A stretch of DNA of 64,000 nucleotides from Parapedobacter flavus. Its GTDB lineage: Bacteria; Bacteroidota; Bacteroidia; Sphingobacteriales; Sphingobacteriaceae. Made by a program: the position numbers and the translations under genes. How positions within the stretch are numbered: the stretch's first letter is position 1; every line of letters starts with the position of its first letter. Location of the stretch: contig NZ_JAYKZZ010000001.1 of the NCBI RefSeq assembly GCF_035818675.1, positions 558,001 through 622,000 of the forward strand, in the 5' to 3' direction. Under the pieces are notes generated by a model. It was not told the DNA's origin, did no database searches, and saw nothing but the letters and a program-made list of their open reading frames with translations. Shown piece after piece: positions 54,644 through 61,323 of the stretch.

Positions 54644-55462
54644 TCAGGCCGATTGCTTTGCTTTATTAATGACAGCATAGGCCTGCACAAACAGCGACTT
54701 CACCCGTGTGTCGTCGAGTTGCAGCGCCGCGGCGATTTCCTCAAAGGAATATTGCAGGTCGTACCGCATGGCCAGCACCTGCGCCTGCTCTTCCGTGAGC
54801 ATGCCTTCGGTGATGAGCGGCTTAGTGCGTGTGGCGCCGTCCAGCTTGGAGGTGTCCGCGAGTGCAGCTTTCAGGTTGGCGATGCATTGCTCCACGCGCT
54901 GGGCCACCTCGTAATCCGAGATGCCGCCGAGGTGATAGGCTATCCGTTCGTAATTAAAGCTGTACCGTAGACACAGCCGGAGAAATAGCTGCTGCTGGTC
55001 GGTCAGGTTGGGCAACAGCCGGTTGACCTGCTCCAGCTGCCGGTGTTTTTCCGCTTCCAATTGTTCAAGGTATACGGCGTCCTCCTCGGCTTCATCTTCC
55101 AGTTCATAACCCAGCATAAATTCTTGGAAGTCCTCGATGCCATCCAGCCGCAGCATGCTGCGGTGGAAACGGTTGAGGTTCTTCCGGTAGTACGACATAC
55201 CTGCTTCGCGGAGTTGGTGGCCAAGGAACTCGTGCAGGTGCGCTACATCGCGTATGATGTCGCGCATGAGCCACAGACGCAGAAACCCCTCCTGTGCAAT
55301 GGCATTGCCGACAACGTCGTCCTTGACGAATCGCTCGGCCCGCCACTCGTAGTAGTCGTAATATGCGTGATAGAAATAATTCAGCCCCGCTTCATTGCCG
55401 GCCTTGAAACGATGGAATGCTTCATTGGTGCCTTTTTGTGTTTGGTAATTGGTTTTCAACAT
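54644..55462 (-). CDS. ECF-type sigma factor with two region-4-like segments, dCas12f partner
   Basis: The ATG at 55462 is preferred; the TTG at 55492 lies in a candidate -7 element. The 272-residue protein starts with a sigma region 2 (about 13-95: FHRFKAGNEAGLNYFYHAYY, IAQEGFLRLWLMRDII). An acidic linker (118-140) follows, then a region-4-like HTH (148-205: LPNLTDQQQLFLRLCLRYSF, YERIAYHLG) and a second one (219-268: LTEEQAQVLAMRYDLQYSFE, EIAAALQLDDTRV). Usual ECF sigmas are about 180-200 residues with one region 4. No anti-sigma gene is present. The dCas12f ATG follows after 2 nt, so the two are translated together. The likely role is to be brought to DNA by the dCas12f-guide complex and recruit RNA polymerase there. 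Confidence 0.85.
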   Translation of the reverse strand: MLKTNYQTQKGTNEAFHRFKAGNEAGLNYFYHAYYDYYEWRAERFVKDDVVGNAIAQEGFLRLWLMRDIIRDVAHLHEFLGHQLREAGMSYYRKNLNRFHRSMLRLDGIEDFQEFMLGYELEDEAEEDAVYLEQLEAEKHRQLEQVNRLLPNLTDQQQLFLRLCLRYSFNYERIAYHLGGISDYEVAQRVEQCIANLKAALADTSKLDGATRTKPLITEGMLTEEQAQVLAMRYDLQYSFEEIAAALQLDDTRVKSLFVQAYAVINKAKQSA

Positions 55463-55489
55463 AATAACGGTTTTGGGTTTCGGAATTTT

Positions 55490-55541
55490 CAAAAATAGTT
55501 CCCCTATAGCAACATTGAATCGCCATGGAGAGCTTAAGCTC
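55490..55541 (-). promoter_or_regulatory. Second -7 element and palindrome in the sigma-factor leader
   Basis: CAAAAATA (55490-55497) reads TATTTTTG on the minus strand, a -7 match 28 nt before the sigma ATG, but without a good -33 box. GAGCTTAAGCTC (55530-55541) is a perfect 12-bp palindrome just upstream and may be an operator or a leader hairpin. Confidence 0.35.
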
Positions 55542-55690
55542 CTGGTGTTTGATTTAACTAAATAATGAGGTGTACTATCCAGGCGAACATTTTACGGTAG
55601 CTAACAGCCTCCGGAAATGCCGGTACGCTTTTGATGGATCGTTTGGTCGCTTATTCATGTTGTGCTATAACTTGGTTCTCTTTGGTAAAA

Positions 55691-55721
55691 CAAAGATAGG
55701 GATTTATTTTTATTAAACAAA
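55691..55721 (-). promoter_or_regulatory. Promoter of the sigma-dCas12f operon
   Basis: On the minus strand, TTTG (55721-55718), 19 nt, then TATCTTTG (55698-55691) fully matches the Bacteroidota consensus. Transcription would start near 55684 and leave a leader of about 220 nt before the sigma ATG. The -33 box lies inside the palindrome at 55714-55729. Confidence 0.7.
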
Positions 55722-55729
55722 TGTGTTTA
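55714..55729. promoter_or_regulatory. Candidate XRE operator
   Basis: TAAACA-AATG-TGTTTA is an inverted repeat with 6-bp arms and a 4-nt centre. It covers the -33 box of the minus-strand sigma-dCas12f promoter and lies 35 nt before the divergent XRE gene start. The geometry fits a repressor site controlling both directions. Confidence 0.5.
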
Positions 55730-55763
55730 GCATGAATTTCAAACATTTCCCGTGTTTGGCCGA

Positions 55764-55991
55764 ATGGCAGCAGATATCCAAACGTTCAAAACCAAGCTGG
55801 GACAACGTATCCGGGCGCTTAGAGAGCACCGCGGACTTACGCAGATGGAATTGGGGGCATTGATTGATAAAGATTTCCAAGCGATCAGCCGCATGGAAAA
55901 GGGTCGGGTGAATCCATCGGCCTATCAGATATATGTGCTGGCTGAGGCGCTCGATGTGTCGATTGCTGATTTTTTTGAGTTTAATAAATAG
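55764..55991 (+). CDS. Small XRE-family (Cro/C1-type) HTH regulator
   Basis: The ATG at 55764 is preferred over the GTG at 55752. The 75-residue protein is one HTH domain: LGQRIRALREHRGLTQMELG, then DKDFQAISRMEKGRVNPSAY with the recognition helix, and LAEALDVSIADFFEF at the end. It is of the stand-alone repressor type found with restriction-modification or mobile systems. It is transcribed away from the sigma-dCas12f operon, and a palindrome over the operon promoter is a likely binding site. I infer that it represses the RNA-guided system. Confidence 0.85.
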   Translation: MAADIQTFKTKLGQRIRALREHRGLTQMELGALIDKDFQAISRMEKGRVNPSAYQIYVLAEALDVSIADFFEFNK

Positions 55992-56031
55992 GAACAGGGA
56001 TCAGCGGAAGGATTAAGTAGCAAAGTGCAAA

Positions 56032-56070
56032 CGGCAAATTGCAAAAAAGCAAAAAAGCAAAAAGAAAAGC
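56032..56070 (+). repeat. Short A-rich tandem repeat
   Basis: GCAAATTGCAAAAAAGC continues into further GCAAAAAA units, giving three to four GCA6-like copies. It lies upstream of the rpsO promoter. No function is evident. Confidence 0.5.
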
Positions 56071-56073
56071 TGA

Positions 56074-56105
56074 TTTGCACTGTATGCAAAATTGACGTAC
56101 CTTTG
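56074..56105 (+). promoter_or_regulatory. rpsO promoter
   Basis: TTTG (56074-56077), 20 nt, TACCTTTG (56098-56105) matches the Bacteroidota consensus at all positions. It is about 47 nt upstream of the rpsO start. Confidence 0.8.
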
Positions 56106-56151
56106 CGGCCGTTAATTAATTTTTTATTTACGCTTTAATATTATTCAAGTA

Positions 56152-56430
56152 ATGTATTTAAGTAAAGAGTACAAAACAGACATTTTCGCTGAATTTGCAG
56201 GAAATGCCACAAACACCGGTTCTGCGGAAGGACAGGTGGCTTTATTTACCAAGCGGATTGCCCACCTCACAGGGCACCTGAAATCGAACCGGAAAGATTT
56301 CGCAACCCAGCGTTCATTGCAGAAGCTGGTCGGTAAGCGCCGGGCTTTGTTGAAATACCTTTTCCACAAGGACATCACACGCTACCGTGCCATCATCAAG
56401 GCATTGGGTCTGCGCGACATCATCAAATAA
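56152..56430 (+). CDS. rpsO: 30S ribosomal protein S15
   Basis: The 92-residue protein is a clear S15: MYLSKEYKTDIFAEF, GSAEGQVALFTKRIAHLTGHLK, DFATQRSLQKLVGKRRALL and a C-terminal RYRAIIKALGLRD. S15 binds the three-way junction and helices 20-22 of 16S rRNA early in small-subunit assembly. The gene stands alone with its own promoter and terminator; the pnp gene that often follows in other bacteria is absent here. It marks the edge of the conserved chromosome next to the accessory sigma-dCas12f locus. Confidence 0.98.
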   Translation: MYLSKEYKTDIFAEFAGNATNTGSAEGQVALFTKRIAHLTGHLKSNRKDFATQRSLQKLVGKRRALLKYLFHKDITRYRAIIKALGLRDIIK

Positions 56431-56454
56431 GACGAGGTAAAACTTTTAACGACA

Positions 56455-56485
56455 AGCCATCCGACAATTATCGGGTGGCTTTTTT
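56455..56485 (+). terminator. rpsO rho-independent terminator
   Basis: The stem AGCCATCCGA (56455-56464) pairs with TCGGGTGGCT (56471-56480) with one G-U pair. The loop is CAATTA and a T-run follows. Confidence 0.85.
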
Positions 56486-56505
56486 GTTGGCCAAGATAGT
56501 ACGGG

Positions 56506-56535
56506 TTGCCCGCCGGTAACGTAGTTGTATATTTG
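56506..56535 (+). promoter_or_regulatory. Promoter of the GH36 gene
   Basis: TTG (56506-56508), 19 nt, TATATTTG (56528-56535) fits the consensus. The start codon is 25 nt downstream. Confidence 0.7.
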
Positions 56536-56559
56536 GGGTAAATTCCAAATGACTAGGTT

Positions 56560-58602
56560 ATGAGACGTATTTCCCTTTTTTTAATCGGCCTACTTTGCTG
56601 TGGTTGCGCAGTAGCCCAAACCTCGCGATCCATCATCGTTTCGGACCCGGCAAAATGGCTCACCCAAGCATTTGCCAAAGGGAAATTACCCCCCTTTTCG
56701 TTCGAATATAACGGTCAGCCATCCGCCACGTTCATCAAGAAGTGGAAACATGCCGTGGTTATGGAAAGCAGCGCGGATGCGACAGTGAAAAAATATACCA
56801 TTTCGTATACCGACCCAAACAGCGAACTCCGTATTGATTGCAAAGCAACCGCCTTTGCCGATTATAACGCGGTGGAATGGGTGTTGCACTTTACCAACGG
56901 TGGGCGTAAGAACAGCGCACAAATCAGACAGGTAAACGCCGTAGACCTTAGCTTGGAAGCGCACGGTGCCGAGCGATGGAACCTGTATGCCAGCGATGGG
57001 AGCGACCACGATATCAACGATTTCAGGCTCCGCAAAACCCCATTGCTCCCCGGCAGTGAAAAGCATATGAAACCCCAAAGCGGTAGATCTTCCGATAAGA
57101 CTGCCTTTCCTTTCTTCAATGTGGAAGCGGAGGGAGCGGGTGGGGTTATTGCCGCAATCGGGTGGACGGGTACCTGGTTTGCGGATATTGTACCGGACGA
57201 AAAAAATAAGGTTGCCTTGCAAGCGGGCATGGAAAACACCGACCTTTTCCTTTACCCGGGCGAATCGATCCGAACGCCGTTGGTTGCCATGCTGTTCTGG
57301 CACGGTAAGGAGTTTATCGATGGCCATAACCAGTTTAGGCAATTCGTGTTGGACCATCACAGTCGTAAAATTGATGGCCGTTTCGCGGAGTACCCACTTT
57401 CGGGTGGGTTTGAATGGGGCGATCCTGCCCCCTGCAATGAATACACCTGCCTTACGGAAGAAATGGCCATTGCATTCGTGAAACGTTATGAACAATTTGG
57501 CATCATGCCCGAGGTGATGTGGCTCGACGCGGGTTGGTACGCCGGCAGCGGTGGCCCCAATTTCAGCAACGTCAATTGGTGGAACTCCATCGGAACGTGG
57601 CGTGTCGATACCACCCGCTTTCCGAACGGACTTAAGCCGCTCTCGGATGTGGTGCACAAGGCCGGGGCGAAGTTTATGGTCTGGTTTGAGCCCGAGCGGG
57701 TGATGGCGGGGTCTGAGCTGGCAACACGCTTCCCTCAGTGGATGCTGAAACGGGAAGGCGAAGAGCAGGTGTTCCTGTACGATTTGAGCAACACCGAGGC
57801 CCGTGAGTGGTTGAGCAAATACATTGGCGACTTCCTCGAAGAAAACGGTATTGACTACTACCGCCAGGATTTCAATATGTCTGTAGATGCCTACTGGGCG
57901 TTTAATGATGAGGTAGGCAGGAAGGGAATGACGGAGATACGGTATGTGGAGGGACTGTATGCATACTGGGATTACCTGCTGCAGCGCTTTCCCAATTTGC
58001 TGATCGACAACTGTGCAAGCGGCGGTCGGCGCATCGATCTGGAAACGACCAGCCGAAGTGCGCCGTTATGGCGTACGGATTACAGCTATGGAGAGCCGAA
58101 TGGCTATCAGAACCATACCTACGGGCTCAACTTTTATTTGCCCCTGCATGGTACAGGTGTATTCGGGTTTGATGACTACAGCTTCCATTCGGCCATGAGC
58201 AGTGCCATGGTGCTCAACTGGGACCTCACCGCCCGCGATGGCGACATCGGCACCATGCGCCGCCAGATTGCCCAGTTCAAAGAACTGCGCCCGTACTACT
58301 ATGAAGATTATTATCCGTTAACCGGCCTCGGCGACCTGACCACCATGGACGTATGGATTGCGTACCAGTTAAACCGGTCATCCGACCAGTCGGGCGTTGT
58401 TGTGGCGTTTAGGCGTAAAGATAATGGCCATGGAAAAACAATGGTCAAATTACGTGGGCTTAGTCCGGACAGCAGCTATGACATTACTAACCTTACTGAT
58501 CAATCTGTCGTCACCAAAACGGGCCGGGAAATGATGGATGGCTTGGAGTTGGAGTTAACAGCGGCGCCGGGATCGCTGGTGCTGAGGTATATGAAGAAAT
58601 AA
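56560..58602 (+). CDS. Secreted alpha-galactosidase (GH36)
   Basis: The 680-residue protein has a signal peptide ending at AVAQ (residue 20; the cysteines before it could also make a lipobox). An N-terminal beta-supersandwich leads to the GH36 barrel: EVMWLDAGWYAG, FMVWFEPERVM, IDYYRQDFNMS with the nucleophile Asp near residue 433, LLIDNCASGGRRIDLE, and RSAPLWRTDYSYGEP with the acid/base Asp near 504. A C-terminal beta domain closes it. It should release terminal alpha-galactose in the periplasm. It has its own promoter and an AraC-type regulator gene follows. Confidence 0.92.
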   Translation: MRRISLFLIGLLCCGCAVAQTSRSIIVSDPAKWLTQAFAKGKLPPFSFEYNGQPSATFIKKWKHAVVMESSADATVKKYTISYTDPNSELRIDCKATAFADYNAVEWVLHFTNGGRKNSAQIRQVNAVDLSLEAHGAERWNLYASDGSDHDINDFRLRKTPLLPGSEKHMKPQSGRSSDKTAFPFFNVEAEGAGGVIAAIGWTGTWFADIVPDEKNKVALQAGMENTDLFLYPGESIRTPLVAMLFWHGKEFIDGHNQFRQFVLDHHSRKIDGRFAEYPLSGGFEWGDPAPCNEYTCLTEEMAIAFVKRYEQFGIMPEVMWLDAGWYAGSGGPNFSNVNWWNSIGTWRVDTTRFPNGLKPLSDVVHKAGAKFMVWFEPERVMAGSELATRFPQWMLKREGEEQVFLYDLSNTEAREWLSKYIGDFLEENGIDYYRQDFNMSVDAYWAFNDEVGRKGMTEIRYVEGLYAYWDYLLQRFPNLLIDNCASGGRRIDLETTSRSAPLWRTDYSYGEPNGYQNHTYGLNFYLPLHGTGVFGFDDYSFHSAMSSAMVLNWDLTARDGDIGTMRRQIAQFKELRPYYYEDYYPLTGLGDLTTMDVWIAYQLNRSSDQSGVVVAFRRKDNGHGKTMVKLRGLSPDSSYDITNLTDQSVVTKTGREMMDGLELELTAAPGSLVLRYMKK

Positions 58603-58659
58603 GTGCGGCTGTAGCGGTATCGCAGTACGGATGTTGCACAAAAATATTACCTTCTCCCG

Positions 58660-58690
58660 TTTGTGTACGTAAATAGGCTTTGTATCTTTA
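58660..58690 (+). promoter_or_regulatory. Promoter of the AraC-family gene
   Basis: TTTG (58660-58663), 19 nt, TATCTTTA (58683-58690) matches the consensus except for the last base. The start codon at 58765 leaves a leader of about 68 nt. Confidence 0.6.
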
Positions 58691-58764
58691 TAGGTGATTG
58701 TCCTCAACGAGAGGATATTGTTCATAAAATGAATAATATTTAACGTTAACAAAATAACCTACAG

Positions 58765-59664
58765 ATGACCGATCGTATAAAAACTTATGGATTACCAGGA
58801 GGGGAGGTTCTTGATGATTTTCAGATCTATGAGGTGAAGGGAGGCGAAATAGATAATAAGCACTATCCCCATAAAACCGATCGGCCGCACCGACATAGCT
58901 ATTATGAAATATGCGTTTTTATCGATGATGGTGGTAAACACGAGATTGATTTTGTTACGTATTCGATCCAATCCAACAGTGTCCATTTTCTTTCTCCAGG
59001 GCAGGTCCACCGTATTTTTAGAAATAAAGATTACCACGGTTACCTGATTGTTTTTTCCAGTGAGTTTTTCCCGATGGGGGCTGCCCGACAGGAAGATCCG
59101 CTCTTTTATTTCCCGTTTTTCAATAACCCGACCATGCTGCCGATCTTGGGGTTAGATGAAGGCTCTTTTGACGAAATTTTACTAATTGTTCGCCAAATGG
59201 AGAAAGAGAGCCGTCTCAAACAGCAATCGCATAGTGAAATTCTAAGAACCTATCTGCAGTTGCTGCTTTTAACATGCAAACGGCATTACATGTGGAAATT
59301 TGCGGAGAAACAAAAAATGAATACACCTCATTTTTCTCAAGTCCAGCAGTTCAATATGCTCGTTGAGAAAAAGTTCACCGAGCACCTGCTGATTCAGGAT
59401 TACGCAGAAATGCTGGGTACATCGCCCGCGATTCTCAACCGGTCTGTGAAAAAAATAATCGGTAAAACAGCGGCAGAGATTATCGTCGATAGGCTGATTT
59501 TGCAAGCCAAGCGTTTATTGATTTATACCGATCTTTCCAACAAGGAAATTGCTTTCAGCTTAAACTATACCGATCCTTCCTATTTTACGCGCACCTTTAA
59601 AAAGAAGACCGGGAAAAGCCCCTCCCAATTTAGGAAGGAGCTAAACGAAAAGTACCAGCATTAA
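58765..59664 (+). CDS. AraC-family transcriptional regulator
   Basis: The 299-residue protein has an N-terminal cupin-like sensor domain (DRPHRHSYYEICVFIDDGG, SVHFLSPGQVHRI) and a C-terminal double HTH (FTEHLLIQDYAEMLGTSPA, NKEIAFSLNYTDPSYFTRTF, KKTGKSPSQFRKEL). It is of the single-component type that binds a small effector such as a sugar. It lies between the GH36 gene and the BNR_4/cytochrome pair, and may regulate one of them. The 200-nt gap downstream has no clear promoter of the usual form. Confidence 0.92.
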   Translation: MTDRIKTYGLPGGEVLDDFQIYEVKGGEIDNKHYPHKTDRPHRHSYYEICVFIDDGGKHEIDFVTYSIQSNSVHFLSPGQVHRIFRNKDYHGYLIVFSSEFFPMGAARQEDPLFYFPFFNNPTMLPILGLDEGSFDEILLIVRQMEKESRLKQQSHSEILRTYLQLLLLTCKRHYMWKFAEKQKMNTPHFSQVQQFNMLVEKKFTEHLLIQDYAEMLGTSPAILNRSVKKIIGKTAAEIIVDRLILQAKRLLIYTDLSNKEIAFSLNYTDPSYFTRTFKKKTGKSPSQFRKELNEKYQH

Positions 59665-59864
59665 TTTAAAAAGTGCATAGTCTACTTAACGGATAGCGGT
59701 AGATTTGAATCCTATTCGATGGACTGATTGGCGACCAACAAATTTTCTTTGACTATCGGTCGGTTTTCAAAAAGTACTAAGGGCGTATCCAGGCTGTTTC
59801 CCGGGTACGGAAATCGCTGCCATGGCAGCAATAACTGACGTAATAAACTTAAAAAATACAACAA

Positions 59865-61319
59865 ATGAACTTCATTAGATTTGCTTGTTTTCTTGCCTTT
59901 TTTTCTTACGGCTTATCGGCCACCGCACAACCATACCCGTCATTGAATAACGAAAAGATTGACGGTTATCAGGGTATCTGGTTTACGTTAGGGCAATTCT
60001 CGGAATATGGAGATAAATATTCCGGCGGCTTAGGAACCTATACGGCTAAGCACATTCCACTAGCGATCTATTCACCCACCGTAAATAAAACGTTTTTCGT
60101 TTATGGAGGTATTGTAAAAGACCGGAAAAGCAAATCTGATCCTGCCGATCCCAAAGCGAAGGCGAAGGGAGATTATTTGGTCTGTATGATCGGAAGTTAC
60201 GATCATAAAACTAAGACAGTAGAAAGGCCCACCGTGGTATATGACAAAGCGGGCGTTTTCGACCCGCACGATAATCCATCCATTGCCATGGATTCCGATG
60301 GTTATATCTGGGTGTTTGTGAGTGGAAGAGGGCGCGGGCGGCCTGGGTTTATCTATAAAAGCAGCTCGCCGAACTCCATCGATAAGTTTGACATGATCGC
60401 GGAGCGTGAAATCACCTACCCGCAACCCAAGTATGTTGAAGGAGAAGGCTTTTTGCACTTGTTTACCAAGTACCTGGGCGTGCGGCTGCTGTACTTCAGT
60501 ACGAGCAAGGATGGGGTAGAGTGGACCGATGATAAGCAGCTCGCTGCCATAAAGCGGCCGGGAGATAAGAATGCCGGACACTACCAAATCAGTGGTCAGT
60601 TAGGAGAGAAGATCGTGTTTTTTTTCAACTGGCATCCCAATGGGAACGTAGATCGCCGGACGAATATTTATTACATGCAAACCACCGATTTCGGTCGTAC
60701 ATGGACGACCGCGGATGGCACGCCAGTGTCCACGCCGGTAACCGAGGTTGACAACCCCACCTTGGCTAAGGAGTTTTTCTCCAAAGATGAGAACGTATAC
60801 ATCAAGGACGTTGCCTTTGATAAGGATGGCAATCCTGCGGCACTGTACCTATCCGGCGTTGGGCATCAACCAGGCCCCCAAAACGGAATGCGGGAATGGC
60901 AGGTAATTCATTGGACGGGAGAAAAGTGGGAAAATCATACCATAACCACTTCGGATCATAATTACGACATGGGTAGCCTATGGATTGACGGCGATAAATG
61001 GGTAGTGATAGCACCCACCGAAAACTCACCGCAACAGTGGGGCGGTGGTGGCGAGCTTGTACTTTGGGAAAGCAAAGATAATGGTAAGACGTGGAAGTCG
61101 AAAAAGCAGATTACAAAGAAAAGCGCGTTAAACCATAACTACGTACGGAAAGTGGTAAACGGTAAAGATCCATTTAAATACTTCTGGGGCGATGGCGACC
61201 CCCATAACCACAGCGAATCCCATTTATATTTCGGCGATTCCAAAGGACGGGTCTGGCAGTTGCCTTATACCATGGATGCCGATGAGGTAAAGCCGAAAAA
61301 GGGATTGCGAAAACAATAA
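59865..61319 (+). CDS. Secreted BNR_4-family protein (GH145/PL-like seven-bladed propeller)
   Basis: The 484-residue protein has a signal peptide ending at ATAQ (residue 22). The start of the mature part, NEKIDGYQGIWFTLGQFSEYGDKYSGG (in pieces), and the blades HDNPSIAMDSDGYIWVFVSGRG, STSKDGVEW and TTDFGRTW (Asp-box-like) fit the BNR_4 family. That family contains GH145 rhamnosidase-like enzymes and related polysaccharide lyases that act at rhamnose-glucuronate linkages. Candidate catalytic His and Tyr residues cannot be fixed by eye. The next gene begins 5 nt after the stop. Confidence 0.8.
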   Translation: MNFIRFACFLAFFSYGLSATAQPYPSLNNEKIDGYQGIWFTLGQFSEYGDKYSGGLGTYTAKHIPLAIYSPTVNKTFFVYGGIVKDRKSKSDPADPKAKAKGDYLVCMIGSYDHKTKTVERPTVVYDKAGVFDPHDNPSIAMDSDGYIWVFVSGRGRGRPGFIYKSSSPNSIDKFDMIAEREITYPQPKYVEGEGFLHLFTKYLGVRLLYFSTSKDGVEWTDDKQLAAIKRPGDKNAGHYQISGQLGEKIVFFFNWHPNGNVDRRTNIYYMQTTDFGRTWTTADGTPVSTPVTEVDNPTLAKEFFSKDENVYIKDVAFDKDGNPAALYLSGVGHQPGPQNGMREWQVIHWTGEKWENHTITTSDHNYDMGSLWIDGDKWVVIAPTENSPQQWGGGGELVLWESKDNGKTWKSKKQITKKSALNHNYVRKVVNGKDPFKYFWGDGDPHNHSESHLYFGDSKGRVWQLPYTMDADEVKPKKGLRKQ

Positions 61320-61323
61320 AACC

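Noticed and set aside
55463..55492. TTG at 55492 as the start of the sigma factor
   Set aside because: It would put the start inside a -7-like element and adds ten residues outside the sigma fold; the ATG at 55462 fits the family.
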